Shown piece by piece: positions 51,085 through 61,392 of a stretch of DNA of 64,000 bases. Position numbers and translations under genes: made by a program. Position 1 is the first letter of the stretch; every line of letters starts with the position of its first letter. The stretch spans positions 248,001 through 312,000 of the forward strand of contig CAVQBC010000003.1 in NCBI GenBank assembly GCA_963710665.1. Reading direction: 5' to 3'. The notes under the pieces were generated by a model that had not been told where the DNA came from, searched no databases, and saw only the letters and a list, made by a program, of their open reading frames with translations. The DNA is from CAVQBC01 sp963710665. GTDB taxonomy: Bacteria; Actinomycetota; Thermoleophilia; Solirubrobacterales; Solirubrobacteraceae.

Positions 51085-51308
51085 TGAGCGACCGGCCCTC
51101 CCACGCCCGCCAGATGGTCGGCTCGCTGCTCGTCGCGGTCGCGATCGTGGTCGTGACCATCGTCGTCGTCACGGCCAAGTTCGGCCCGACCAGCGCCGCC
51201 GAGCGCGAGGCGGCGGAGGAGCGCCAAGAGGAGCGCCTCAAGCTCCAGGAGGACATCGAGAAGGAGCGCCAGGACCGCCTGGAGGAGGAGCGTCGGGGCC
51301 GGGACTAG
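51084..51308 (+). CDS. Small single-span protein with C-terminal coiled coil
   Basis: This 74-residue protein has one membrane helix (GSLLVAVAIVVVTIVVVTA) followed by a highly charged helix (EAAEERQEERLKLQEDIEK, then ERQDRLEEERRGRD). It is translationally coupled to the four-span protein, so the two probably form a complex. No function is known. Confidence 0.6.
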   Translation: MSDRPSHARQMVGSLLVAVAIVVVTIVVVTAKFGPTSAAEREAAEERQEERLKLQEDIEKERQDRLEEERRGRD

Positions 51309-51311
51309 AAG

Positions 51312-52210
51312 TCAGCCCACCCGCTCCGCGAGCGGGAACGTCACTCCCGTCAGGCGCTCGGAGAGCTCCCACAGGCGCCGCGCCGTCTCGGGGTCCGAGG
51401 CCCGTGCGCTGCGCCCCACGAGCGCCGGGTGCCCGCGCTGCTCGGCGATGCCGTCCGGCCCCACGTACGCCGCCCCGGGGAGGTCCTGCGTGGCGGCGAA
51501 CAGCGTCGGCAGCGCGCCCATCTCCTCGCTCTGGGCGAACGTGCGGTTGACCAGCGCCATCAGCGCGTTCTGCAGCGGGTTCTCCGTCCGGCTCTGGAGG
51601 TTCGTGGCCGACCAGCCGGGATGCGCGGCGAGCGCGCGCACCGGCGAGCCGGCCTCGGTGAGGCGGCGCTGGAGCTCGAGCGTGAACAGCAGGTTCGCGA
51701 GCTTCGACTGCCCGTAGGCCGGCCAGCGCTGGTACTCCCCGTGCTCCCAGTTGAGGTCGTCGAGGCGGATGTCCCCAGGCGGTGCCCGGTCGAGGAGACC
51801 GTCACGACGCGGTCGGTGATCCGCGGCAGCAGCAGGTTGGTCAGCGCGAAGTGACCGAGGTGGTTGGTGCCGATCTGCATCTCGAACCCGTCGCGGGTCC
51901 GCGCCTGCGGCACCGCCATCACGCCCGCGTTGTTGACGAGGACGTCGAGGTCGCGGTCCCACGCCTCCGCGAAGGCGCGCACCGAGGCGAGGTCGGCGAG
52001 GTCGAGCTCGCGCACCTCGCGGCTGCCCGGGATGGTTTCGGCGGCCTGCTCGCCGCGCACGCGGTCGCGGACCGCGAGGACGACGTGCGCCCCGGCGCCC
52101 GCCAGCCCGCGCGCGGCGGTGAGGCCGATGCCGCTGTTGGCCCCGGTGACGACGATGGTCCGGCCGCTGAGGTCCGGGAGGTCGGTTGCGTCCCATTTGT
52201 GCGTGCTCAT
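51312..52210 (-). pseudogene. Short-chain dehydrogenase (retinol dehydrogenase/WW-oxidoreductase-like), single frameshift
   Basis: The N-terminal part has VVTGANSGIGLTAARGLAGAG, LDVLVNNAGVMAVPQ and VVTVSSTGHRLG. After a break near 51776-51781 the C-terminal part resumes as DIRLDDLNWEHGEYQRWPAYGQSKLANLLF, with the catalytic Tyr-Lys, and ends in the substrate loop. Adding one G to a run of four restores GHRLGDIRLDDL and 299 residues. It resembles SDRs acting on hydrophobic alcohols or ketones. The promoter is strong, with a TetR-type dyad, so it is likely the target of the divergent TetR. Confidence 0.85.
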
Positions 52211-52218
52211 AGTGATCG

Positions 52219-52251
52219 AATGTAGTCGCTGCCAACAATGCTGTCAACGAC
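52219..52251 (-). promoter_or_regulatory. Promoter plus TetR-type operator for the SDR gene
   Basis: On the minus strand, TTGACA (plus 52242-52247), a 17-base spacer and TACATT (plus 52219-52224) form a near-consensus promoter, with the expected start one to three bases before the ATG at 52210. An inverted repeat GTCGCTG (52225-52231) and CAACGAC (52245-52251), matching at 6 of 7, covers the spacer and -35. It is a convincing operator for the divergent TetR gene. Confidence 0.7.
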
Positions 52252-52260
52252 AACTTTCTG

Positions 52261-52266
52261 TATGTT
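52261..52266 (+). promoter_or_regulatory. TAnnnT -10 element of the TetR gene
   Basis: TATGTT ends six bases before the ATG at 52273. There is no SD, so a leaderless mRNA is likely. The -35 is weak and would overlap the SDR promoter, consistent with joint repression. Confidence 0.5.
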
Positions 52267-52272
52267 CGCGGC

Positions 52273-52869
52273 ATGACCGGGGCCGCGCGCCGCTACCACC
52301 ACGGGGACCTGCGCCGCGCGCTGCTCGAGCGCGCCGAGGCCGCGCTCGGCGACCGCGGGGCGGGCGGGCTGTCGCTGCGCGAGCTCGCCCGCGAGATCGG
52401 CGTCAGCCACGCGGCGCCGCGCCGGCACTTCTCCGGCAAGCAGGCCCTCCTCGACGCGCTCGCCGAGCAGGGCTTCGCGCGCCTCGAGCGCGAGCTGACC
52501 GACGCGATCGACGCCGCGGGCGCCGGCTTTGACGCCCGCCTCACCGCCGTCGCGCGGACCTACGTGCGCTTCGCGACCGTCCATACGGCGCTGCTCGAGC
52601 TGATGTTCGCCGCCAAGTACCGCGAGGACGCGGAGCGCCTGCGCGCGGCCGCCGACCGCGCCTTCGCGGCCCCCCGGGCCGTGATCGCCGGCGGCCAGGC
52701 CGCCGGCGAGGTCATCCCGGGCGACCCGGACGAGATCGCGATCGCCGCGTGGGCGACGATCCAGGGCCTGGCGACGCTTGCGATCGGCGGCATGCTCAGC
52801 GGCGCCTCGCTCGACGGCGCCGTGTCCGCGGCGGTCGAGCGGCTCGTGCTCGGCCTGCGCCCCCGGTGA
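52273..52869 (+). CDS. TetR/AcrR-family transcriptional regulator
   Basis: This 198-residue regulator has the helix-turn-helix LSLRELAREIGVSHAAPRRHF and a TetR_C_33-like ligand domain (LELMFAAKYREDAERL, WATIQGLATLAIGG). It is divergent from the SDR gene with a 62-base shared promoter region holding a clear dyad. It should repress the SDR gene and itself until an unknown ligand binds. Confidence 0.86.
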   Translation: MTGAARRYHHGDLRRALLERAEAALGDRGAGGLSLRELAREIGVSHAAPRRHFSGKQALLDALAEQGFARLERELTDAIDAAGAGFDARLTAVARTYVRFATVHTALLELMFAAKYREDAERLRAAADRAFAAPRAVIAGGQAAGEVIPGDPDEIAIAAWATIQGLATLAIGGMLSGASLDGAVSAAVERLVLGLRPR

Positions 52870-52883
52870 GCGCCCGCGCCGCG

Positions 52884-52889
52884 TAGGCT
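52884..52889 (+). promoter_or_regulatory. TAnnnT -10 element of the HDAC-like gene
   Basis: TAGGCT ends eight bases before the ATG at 52898. It is identical in hexamer and spacing to the element before the BTAD regulator. Confidence 0.4.
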
Positions 52890-52897
52890 CCCCCGCC

Positions 52898-53991
<1,094 letters not shown>

Positions 53992-53995
<4 letters not shown>

Positions 53996-55098
53996 GCGAC
54001 GCGATCGGGACGCGGGTGGAGGCGCTCGACACCCCGGCGGTGGTCGTCGACCTCGACGTCTTCGACGCCAACGTCGCCCGCATGACCGAGCGGCTCGGCG
54101 GCCGCGTCGCCCTGCGCCCGCACCTCAAGACCGCCAAGGCGCCGGACGTCGCCCGGCGCCTGCTCGACGCGGGCGCCGTCGGCGTGTGCGTCGCCAAGCT
54201 CGGCGAGGCCGAGGTGATGCTGGGGGCGGGCGTCGGCGACGTGCTGATCACCACCGAGCTCGTGGGGCCCGCGAAGGTCGCGCGGCTCGCCCGGCTGGTG
54301 CGCGCGCACCCCGGCGCGCGGATCGCGATCGTGGTCGACGACGCGGAGGCCGCCCGCGCCGTCGACACCGCGCTCGCCGCGGCGGACGCCGGGCCGGTCG
54401 ACACGCTCCTCGACGTCAACGTCGGCCAGGACCGCACCGGGGTGGCCCCCGACGGCGCCGTCGCGCTCGCCGAGCGGCTGCGGCCGCTCGGGCGGCTGCG
54501 TCTGATGGGCGTCCACGGCTACGAGGGCCACCTGCAGCACGAGCGCGAGCCGGCCGAGCGCCGGCGCCGGTGCGAGGCGTCGATGCGGGCGCTCGACGGC
54601 GCCGTGCGGGCGCTGCGGGAAGGCGGGCACGCGATCGAGGTGGTCACCACCGGCGGGACCGGGACCGCCGACGTGTGCGCGGAGCAGGACGTGGTCACCG
54701 AGGTCCAGCCGGGCTCGTTCGTGTTCATGGACGCCGACTACCTCGACACCGGCGGAGTCGGCTACGAGTCGTCGCTGACCGTGCTGAGCACCGTGATCAG
54801 CCGCCCGGCGCCCGGGCTCGCGACCGTCGACGCCGGGCTGAAGTCGCTCTCCGACGACTCCGGCCCCGCCCGCCCGCTGCGCCCGCCGGGCTGGTCCTAC
54901 CACCACGCGGGCGACGAGCACGGCGTGCTCTCGCCGGACGGCGGGGCCGCGGCCGCGGAGCTGCGGATCGGCGACACCGTCGCGCTGCTGCCCTCGCACA
55001 TCGACACCACCGTCAACCTCCACGACGCGATGCACGCCCACCGGCGCGGCGTCGTCGAGGAGGTGTGGCCGATCAGCGCCCGCGGGCGGGTGCGCTAG
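53992..55098 (+). CDS. PLP-dependent D-threonine aldolase/D-serine dehydratase-like enzyme
   Basis: This 368-residue alanine-racemase-type barrel has the PLP lysine in ALRPHLKTAKAPDVA, followed by KLGEAEVMLGAGVGDVLITTE, VNVGQDRTGVAPD and GGTGTADVC (phosphate loop). The C-terminal domain has the metal site PSHIDTTVNLHD, with His-x-Asp as in D-threonine aldolase rather than the His-x-Cys of D-serine dehydratase. It probably cleaves D-beta-hydroxy amino acids to glycine and aldehyde. It overlaps the HDAC-like gene by four bases. Confidence 0.85.
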
Positions 55099-55105
55099 CC
55101 CCGCG

Positions 55106-55810
55106 CTAGCCGCGCTCGATCCGGCGCAGCCACTCGTGCTGCGTCTCGCCCGGCGGCAGGGCGACGCGGATCACCGTCCGCCAGTCGCGGCGCACGACGC
55201 GCATCCGCGCCGCCTCGACCCAGCCCGCCTTCTCGATCGCGACGCGGGACGGGCGGTTCTCGGAGGAGATCTTGGTGATCATCCAGCGCTCCCCGTCGGC
55301 CGCCAGCCTGTCGGCGACGAGCGCCCACGTCGCGGGCGCGATCCCGCGGCCGCGCGCGGCGGGCGCGGCGATCGAGTCCTCGAGGCCCATGACGCCGTCC
55401 GGCAGCTCCAGGCGCGCCAGGCCGCCGACCGGGATGTTGCCGCGCAGGGTCCAGCACGTGAACAGGAGCTGGTCGCCGTCGAGGACGAGCCACGGCGTGC
55501 TGCCCTCCTCGACGCGGAGCCGGACGAGGTTCTCGTTCATGGACGAGACCTCGAAGTGGGACTCCATCTGCATCAGGATCGGCACGTCGGCCACGCCGCC
55601 GGAGCGGAACACGAGGCCCTCCTCGAGGGGCCGGCGCGGGCGGTCCTCGCGCGACAGGTCGAGGACGTACCACACGAACTCGTTCTCCTCGCGGCGCCGC
55701 GGCTTCGCGCGGCCGATGACGCGCTTGGCGGTGCCGCCGACGCCGTGGCGGCGCACGATCCGCTGGGCATGGTCCTTGAGCTCCGAGGCGCGACCCACGA
55801 GCGGCAACAT
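55106..55810 (-). CDS. GNAT-family N-acetyltransferase-like protein
   Basis: This 234-residue protein has an N-terminal basic extension and a C-terminal GNAT domain with DSIAAPAARGRGIAPATWALV (acetyl-CoA pyrophosphate loop, RGRGIA) and KISSENRPSRVAIEKAGWVE. Its substrate is unknown. It converges on the D-threonine aldolase-like gene and is divergent from the glycosyltransferase. Confidence 0.75.
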   Translation of the reverse strand: MLPLVGRASELKDHAQRIVRRHGVGGTAKRVIGRAKPRRREENEFVWYVLDLSREDRPRRPLEEGLVFRSGGVADVPILMQMESHFEVSSMNENLVRLRVEEGSTPWLVLDGDQLLFTCWTLRGNIPVGGLARLELPDGVMGLEDSIAAPAARGRGIAPATWALVADRLAADGERWMITKISSENRPSRVAIEKAGWVEAARMRVVRRDWRTVIRVALPPGETQHEWLRRIERG

Positions 55811-55890
55811 ACCCCGCGGTAGGTATCGGGCTCACTCGAAGATTCGTCCGGAGGAGCGATCCCCACCACTCCGCTAACCTCGCCGCCGCC

Positions 55891-57081
55891 GTGCGCTCCG
55901 CGATCTCCGCATGCCTGATCGTGCGCAACGAGGAGCACCAGCTCGCGGACGCGCTCGCCTCCCTCGCCTTCTGCGACGAGCTCGTGGTCGTCGACTCCGG
56001 CTCGACGGACCGCACCGTCGAGGTCGCCCGCGCCGGCGGCGCCACGGTGATCGAGCACGCCTGGCGGGGCTTCGGCGCCCAGCGCAACGTGGCGATCGAC
56101 CATGCACGCGGTGAATGGATCCTCGAGGTCGACGCCGACGAGCGCATCACCCCCGAGCTGGCGCGCTCGATCCGCGGCTTCGTCGACGACGGCGCCGCGG
56201 CCGCCTACGACATCGCCGTGCTGCCGATGCACGAGGTCTTCCTCGGCCGCGCGCTGCGCCCGGCGATCAAGTACCCGCGGTACCGCTCGCGGCTGTTCCG
56301 GCGCGGCGCCTACCGCCACGACGAGGAGCGGCGCGTACACGAGGGCATCTGGGTCTCGGGGCCGGCGCGCGCGCTGCGCGGGGACATGGTGCACCTGCTG
56401 GCGAGCGGGTGGCGCGAGGCGCTGGCCGACGCGTGGCGCTACTCGCGGCTGCAGGCCGAGCAGACCGGTCCCCTCCCCTCCGCGGCCGCCTACGCCCGCG
56501 CGATCGTCGCGCGGCCGCTGGCCAAGCTCGGCTACCGGCTCGTCGTCGACGGCGGCTGGCGCGACGGCTGGCAGGGCGCGGCGAAGATCGCCCTGGACTG
56601 CGCGTCCGACGCCGCGGTGTGGACGCTGCACGCGACCGGGCGGGCGCGGCCGGCCGCCGGCGCGGCACCCGCGACGCGCCACTTCGGCCACCAGGAGGCG
56701 CCGACCGGGCCTGTGCGGCTGGTCGCCGTGGCGCGCGGGCGCGAGACGGCGCGCGCGGTCGAGTGGCTGCGGGCGGCGCGCGCCGCCGGCGCGGACTGCG
56801 GGCTGATCGCCGACGTCCCGCCCGCGCCCGCCGACGCCGCCTGGCTCGACCCGCTCACCACCCGCCCGATCCGGCCGCTCTCGCTGCTGCGCGCGCTCGA
56901 CATGGAGGCCCAGCGCCGCCCGCCGGACGCGCTCGTCGTCGGGCGCTCCGTGCCCCGGCCGATCGCCGTGCGGCTCCCGTCCCAGCTGCGCGGCCGCGTG
57001 GCGCCGGCGTCGCTGGACGAGGACCCCGCGGCCGCGGTGGCGAGGATCGAGGCGGCGACGCGCAACGGGGGCGCCGCGTGA
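55891..57081 (+). CDS. GT2 glycosyltransferase (WaaE/KdtX-like) with extra C-terminal domain
   Basis: Residues 1-260 form a GT-A transferase: ISACLIVRNEEHQLADAL, VVVDSGSTDRTVEVA, the metal/nucleotide DxD in EVDADERITPELA, and RYRSRLFRRGAYRHDEERRVHEG. Residues 270-396 are a separate domain of unknown type (VRLVAVARGRETARAVEWL, DPLTTRPIRPLSLLRALDME), resembling a partial glycosyltransferase B-type or thiamine-phosphate-synthase-like fold. It starts at GTG with TAACCT ten bases upstream. It is coupled to the YdjC gene by a GTGA overlap. Confidence 0.82.
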   Translation: MRSAISACLIVRNEEHQLADALASLAFCDELVVVDSGSTDRTVEVARAGGATVIEHAWRGFGAQRNVAIDHARGEWILEVDADERITPELARSIRGFVDDGAAAAYDIAVLPMHEVFLGRALRPAIKYPRYRSRLFRRGAYRHDEERRVHEGIWVSGPARALRGDMVHLLASGWREALADAWRYSRLQAEQTGPLPSAAAYARAIVARPLAKLGYRLVVDGGWRDGWQGAAKIALDCASDAAVWTLHATGRARPAAGAAPATRHFGHQEAPTGPVRLVAVARGRETARAVEWLRAARAAGADCGLIADVPPAPADAAWLDPLTTRPIRPLSLLRALDMEAQRRPPDALVVGRSVPRPIAVRLPSQLRGRVAPASLDEDPAAAVARIEAATRNGGAA

Positions 57082-57818
57082 GCGGCCTGCTGATCGTCAA
57101 CGCCGACGACTGGGGCGCTGACGCCGCCGGCACGGAGCGGATCGAGCGCGCGTTCGCGGCGGGCGCCATCACGTCGACGACCGCGATGGTCCACATGGCC
57201 CACTCGGCCGCCGCGGCCGGCCTCGCCGCCGAGCGCGGGCGGCCGACCGGGCTGCACCTCAACCTCACCGAGCCCTTCGACGGCCCCGGCGTGCGGCCCG
57301 CCGTGCGCGAGCGCCAGCGCCGCGCCTGCGCGCACCTCGCCCCGCTGCCCCGCCGCCGCTGGATCCCGGCCGCCGGGCCACGGATGCACCGGCTGCTCGC
57401 CGACGCGCTCGCCGACCAGCTCGAGGCCTACCGCGAGCTCTACCGCGGGGAGCCGACCCACCTCGACTCCCACCACCACGCGCACACGTGCCTCGACGTG
57501 CTCGGCGTGCTGCCCGCCGGGATGCGCGTGCGCCAGACCCGCTCGGGCCCGCCCGGGCGGCCCGCGCACGCGCTCTCGCGCGCGAAGCACGCGCTGATGG
57601 CGCGGCGCTTCGTCACGACCGCGCGCTTCTGGGCGCTCGACGACGTCGCGACCGACGCGGCGCTCGAGGCGTGCGTGCGGACCGCGGCCGCGCGCCCGGT
57701 CGAGGTGATGGTCCATCCGAGCTTCCCCGGCGAGCTCGAGCGGCTGGCCGAGGAGCGCTGGACCGCGACGATCGCGCGCGCCCCGCTCGGCGACTACGGC
57801 GCGCTGGACGGCCGATGA
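57078..57818 (+). CDS. YdjC/ChbG-family carbohydrate deacetylase
   Basis: This 246-residue metal-dependent deacetylase has the family opening LLIVNADDWGADAAGTERI (two Asp ligands), TGLHLNLTEP, the His cluster THLDSHHHAHTCLDVL, and a late His in VEVMVHPSFPGE. Relatives remove N-acetyl groups from diacetylchitobiose or lipid-linked sugars. Coupling to a glycosyltransferase suggests it edits an amino sugar added to a cell-surface glycan. Confidence 0.85.
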   Translation: MSGLLIVNADDWGADAAGTERIERAFAAGAITSTTAMVHMAHSAAAAGLAAERGRPTGLHLNLTEPFDGPGVRPAVRERQRRACAHLAPLPRRRWIPAAGPRMHRLLADALADQLEAYRELYRGEPTHLDSHHHAHTCLDVLGVLPAGMRVRQTRSGPPGRPAHALSRAKHALMARRFVTTARFWALDDVATDAALEACVRTAAARPVEVMVHPSFPGELERLAEERWTATIARAPLGDYGALDGR

Positions 57819-58399
57819 GGTTCGCCGGCGAGGATCGCGACGGCGTCGCGCGCGGTGAGATCACCGTCGCGTTCCGGCGCTGGCGCACGCCGCGCGCCCG
57901 TGCCGGCGTGGTGCACCGGACGAACGCCGGGCGCCTGCACGTCGACGAGGTGACGGTGATCGCCGAGGGGGACATCGACGAGGCCGACGCCCGCCGCGCC
58001 GGCCGGCCCTCCGCGGAGGCCGCGCGCGCCGGCCTACGGGGCGACCCGGCGCTCCCGCTCTACCGCATCGCCTTCCACCTCATGACCGACGACGACCCGC
58101 GCGCGGCGCTCGCCGCCGACGACGACCTCGGACCGGCGGCGCGCGAGGAGATCCGCCTGCGGCTCGCGCGGCTCGACCGCGCGGCCCGGGACGGACCGTG
58201 GACGGCGGCGACGCTGCGCGCGATCGCCGAGCGGCCGGCCACCCGCGCCGCGGACCTCGCCGCGTCCCTCGGGCGGGAGACGCTGCCGTTCAAGCGCGAC
58301 GTGCGCAAGCTCAAGGAGCTCGGGCTGACCCACAGCCTCGAGCGCGGCTACGAGCTGTCGCCGCGCGGGCGGGCGTTCCTCGCCGGCGAGCCGCGCTGA
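57815..58399 (+). CDS. ASCH/PUA-like domain protein with C-terminal winged helix
   Basis: This 194-residue protein starts at an ATG overlapping the YdjC stop. The N-terminal 60 residues (GEITVAFRRWRTPRARAGVVHR then GRLHVDEVTVIAEGDI) have the ASCH RNA-binding-like pattern. Residues 125-190 form a winged helix (RAADLAASLGRETLPFKRDV, then KLKELGLTHSLERGYELSPRG). An RNA- or nucleotide-sensing regulator is plausible. Its role in a glycan operon is unclear. Confidence 0.7.
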   Translation: MRFAGEDRDGVARGEITVAFRRWRTPRARAGVVHRTNAGRLHVDEVTVIAEGDIDEADARRAGRPSAEAARAGLRGDPALPLYRIAFHLMTDDDPRAALAADDDLGPAAREEIRLRLARLDRAARDGPWTAATLRAIAERPATRAADLAASLGRETLPFKRDVRKLKELGLTHSLERGYELSPRGRAFLAGEPR

Positions 58400-58403
58400 T
58401 CGC

Positions 58404-59610
58404 TCATCCCGCGACCCGCTCGGCCGCCGCCAGCCCGGCCGGCGGCGGGTACTTCTGGCCGATCCCGCAGTCGAACACCACGACCTCCTCGCCGCCGTCG
58501 AGGTCGCCGCGCTCGCGCAGCGCCCGCACCGCGGCCAGCGCCGCGCCGCTCTCGGGCGCGACGTAGCTGCCCAGCAGCCGCGCGGCGAGCAGCTGCGCCT
58601 CGGTGAGCGCCTCCTCGCTCACCGCGACCGCGGCGCCGCCGGACGCCCGCACCGCCTCGAGGACCAGCCGGTCGCCCACCGCGGACGGCACGCGCAGGCC
58701 GCCCGCGCGCGTCGCCGCGCCCTCCCACGGCTCCACCTCGGACGCCCCGCGCTCGAACGCCCGCACGATCGGCGCGCAGCCCTCCGCCTGCACGGCGACC
58801 ATCCGCGGCCGCGCGGAGCCGATTAACCCGAGCGCCTCGAGCTCGGCGAACGCCTTCCACATCCCGACCATGCCGGTGCCGCCGCCGGTGGGGTAGACGA
58901 TCACGTCGGGCAGTCGCCAGCCCAGGTCCTCGGCGAGCTCGAGGCCCATCGTCTTCTTGCCCTCCACCCGGTAGGGCTCGCGCATCGTCGAGAGGTCGAA
59001 CGCGCCCTCCTCGGCGGCGATCCGCCGGGCCACGGCGCCGCACGCGTCGATCAGCCCGTCGAGGAGCAGGACGCGCGCGCCGGCGGCGAGCGCCTCGTCG
59101 CGGTTCACGGCCGGCACGTCGGACGGCATGACCACCGTCACGGGCACGCCGCCGGCGGCGCCGTAGGCGGCCAGGGCGCCGCCGGCGTTGCCCGCCGAGG
59201 GCGCCACCAGCGAGGGCGCCCCGAGCTCGATCGCCCGGCTCACGGCGACCGCCATCCCGCGCGCCTTGAACGAGCCGGTCGGGTTGAGCCCCTCCGCCTT
59301 GACCGCCAGCCGCGGCGCGCCAAGGGCGGCGCCGAGCCGGGACGCCGGCAGCAGCGGCGTCGAGCCCTCGCCGAGATGCAGGCGGCAGGGCCGGATCGGC
59401 CACGGGGAGCAGCTCCGCCCAGCGCCACGGCCCGCCGGCGCGGCGCTGCGCCAGCGCGGCGCGGGTCAGCGTCCGCCCGGCGAGCTCGAGGTCGTAGCAC
59501 GCGAGCAGCGGGCGGCCGTCGGCGGGGTCGAGCCCGGCGAGACGGTCGGCGGGGTGGCGCCGGCCGGAGAGCGAGCCCTCGAGACGGGTGGGCGCGGACC
59601 GACCTGGCAC
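58404..59610 (-). pseudogene. thrC: Threonine synthase, single frameshift
   Basis: This PLP enzyme converts O-phosphohomoserine to threonine. The N-terminus (59610 to about 59388) reads LACYDLELAGRTLTRAAL and RWAELLPVADPAL. After one extra C near 59380-59388 it continues LHLGEGSTPLLPASRLG, the PLP lysine in GLNPTGSFKARGMAVAV, SAGNAGGALAAYGAAGG and YPTGGGTGMVGMWKAF. Corrected length is 401. The gene is needed for threonine synthesis and would normally be intact, which argues for sequence error. The GTG start is the best available; the N-terminal zinc-like Cys residues of some relatives are missing. Confidence 0.85.
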
Positions 59611-59718
59611 GCCCAAGCCATGGGCGGGCGGGTAGCCGGTACCGTTCCCGTTGGACCATACGAGCGGGGCGCGGTACCGTGGCCCGAAGTCAGGGGACAC
59701 GGATGGAGCGGGGGTTTC

Positions 59719-61284
59719 ATGATGGGCAAGTCGTCCAGCAGGACGCGGTTCGCGGCCGCGGTCGTCGTCGTGGCCGCGGTCGTCGGGGCGCCGGGCGCGG
59801 CGCAGGCGCAGGGCGGCGGAGCCCGCTGCACACCGGGCGCCGCGGGAGTCGGCGACGGGTACTACCCGGGCTACGGAAACGGCGGCTACGACGTCCGCGA
59901 GTACGACCTCGACGTGGCCTACGACCCGGCGACCGACCGCCTCGACGGCAAGGCGACCGTCAGCGCCAAGGCGACCCAGAGCCTCTGCAGCCTCCACCTC
60001 GACCTGGTCGGGCTCGAGGTGCAGAGCATCGAGGTCGACGGCCGGCCCGCGACCTTCACCCGCGACGGCCAGGAGCTCGTGGTGACCCCGCGCAAGCCGC
60101 TGAACAAGGGGCGGCGCTTCGAGGTCGTCGCCCGCTACGGCGGCGTCCCCTCCGAGTTCGTGCTGCCGGGGACCGACATCCGCACCGGCTTCATGGCCAC
60201 CCCGGACGGCGTGACCGTGGCCGGGCAGCCCGAGGTCGCGGCATCGTGGTTCCCGGTCAACGACCACCCGCTCGACAAGGCCGCCTACGACTTCGAGGTC
60301 ACGGTGCCCGACGGCTACGAGGTCGTCGCCAACGGCTTCCTGCGAGGCACGCGCCGCGACGGCGGCGCGACCACCTGGCGGTGGGTCGCGCGCGAGCCGA
60401 TGGCGTCCTACCTGGCCACCATCGACATCGGCCAGTGGGACGTGAGCACCGGGCGCACCGCGCGCGGGCTTCCGGTCTACGACGCGGTCGACTCGGCGAT
60501 CACCGGCGACCTGCGCGCGGCGATCGACTCCTCGCTGGCGCGCCAGAGCGAGGTCCTCGACCTGCTGACCGCCTCCTTCGGGCGCTACCCGTTCAGCACC
60601 GTCGGCGCGATCGTCGACAACCAGGACGACCTCTTCTTCGCGCTCGAGACCCAGACGCGGCCGGTGTACTCGAAGCTCTTCTGGCTGGACAACCAGGGCA
60701 ACGTGAGAAACGGCGACCCGGTCATCGTCCACGAGCTCGCGCACCAGTGGTTCGGCGACGACGTCGCGCTCGCCCGCTGGCAGGACATCTGGCTCAACGA
60801 GGGCTTCGCCACCTACGCCGAGTGGCTGTGGGAGGACCACGAAGGCCGCGCCACGCCGCAGGAGACGTTCCAGGCCAGCTACGACGAGCTCCCCGCCGAC
60901 GATCCGTTCTGGTCCGTGGTGATCGGGGACCCCGGCGTCGACCTCCTGTTCGACAACGCCGTCTACACTCGCGGCGCGATGACATTGCAGGCCCTGCGCA
61001 ACGAGGTCGGTGACGACACGTTCTGGGCGATCGTCCGCGGCTGGGCCGCCTCGAAGAGCGGCGGCAACGGGACGACCGAGCAGTTCATCGCGCTCGCCGA
61101 GCGCATCGCCGGGCGGCAGCTCGACCAGGTCTTCGACACCTGGCTGTTCACCGCCGGCAAGCCCGCTCCCTCGGCGGTGTCGGGCTCGGGCGGGGCGGCA
61201 GCGCCTCTGACCCAGCCGACCCGCGAGAGGGCGTCGGCCTGGCTCGACGGGCTCCGGACGAGGCTGGCGCACGGGCGGTACTGA
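59719..61284 (+). CDS. Secreted M1-family aminopeptidase
   Basis: This 521-residue protein has a signal peptide (FAAAVVVVAAVVGAPGAAQA) and an M1 N-terminal beta-saddle and catalytic domain. The zinc site is His338-Glu339-x-x-His342 in VHELAHQWFGDD with Glu361 in LNEGFATYAEW, at standard spacing. The exopeptidase loop GxMEN is replaced by FALETQT, as in several secreted bacterial M1 enzymes. The large C-terminal domain of PepN is missing. It should trim peptides outside the cell. A hairpin follows the stop. Confidence 0.9.
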   Translation: MMGKSSSRTRFAAAVVVVAAVVGAPGAAQAQGGGARCTPGAAGVGDGYYPGYGNGGYDVREYDLDVAYDPATDRLDGKATVSAKATQSLCSLHLDLVGLEVQSIEVDGRPATFTRDGQELVVTPRKPLNKGRRFEVVARYGGVPSEFVLPGTDIRTGFMATPDGVTVAGQPEVAASWFPVNDHPLDKAAYDFEVTVPDGYEVVANGFLRGTRRDGGATTWRWVAREPMASYLATIDIGQWDVSTGRTARGLPVYDAVDSAITGDLRAAIDSSLARQSEVLDLLTASFGRYPFSTVGAIVDNQDDLFFALETQTRPVYSKLFWLDNQGNVRNGDPVIVHELAHQWFGDDVALARWQDIWLNEGFATYAEWLWEDHEGRATPQETFQASYDELPADDPFWSVVIGDPGVDLLFDNAVYTRGAMTLQALRNEVGDDTFWAIVRGWAASKSGGNGTTEQFIALAERIAGRQLDQVFDTWLFTAGKPAPSAVSGSGGAAAPLTQPTRERASAWLDGLRTRLAHGRY

Positions 61285-61287
61285 GCC

Positions 61288-61317
61288 GCGGGCGCTCCGA
61301 CTCCACCGAGCGCCCGT
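61288..61317 (+). terminator. Hairpin after M1 aminopeptidase
   Basis: GGGCGCTC (61290-61297) pairs with GAGCGCCC (61308-61315), extended by one C-G and one G-U, around a 10-base loop. It starts four bases after the stop codon. Confidence 0.55.
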
Positions 61318-61392
61318 CCCGGTCCGCCCACGAGCGCGGATGCGCTCCCTGACGAGCTGGCGCCGCGGCGGCTGCTGCGGCGCCTCCTCGAG

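Noticed and set aside
59611..59718. A riboswitch or attenuator before threonine synthase
   Set aside because: The gap is about 100 bases and shared with the divergent M1 gene. I saw no leader peptide rich in Thr/Ile or conserved riboswitch core.
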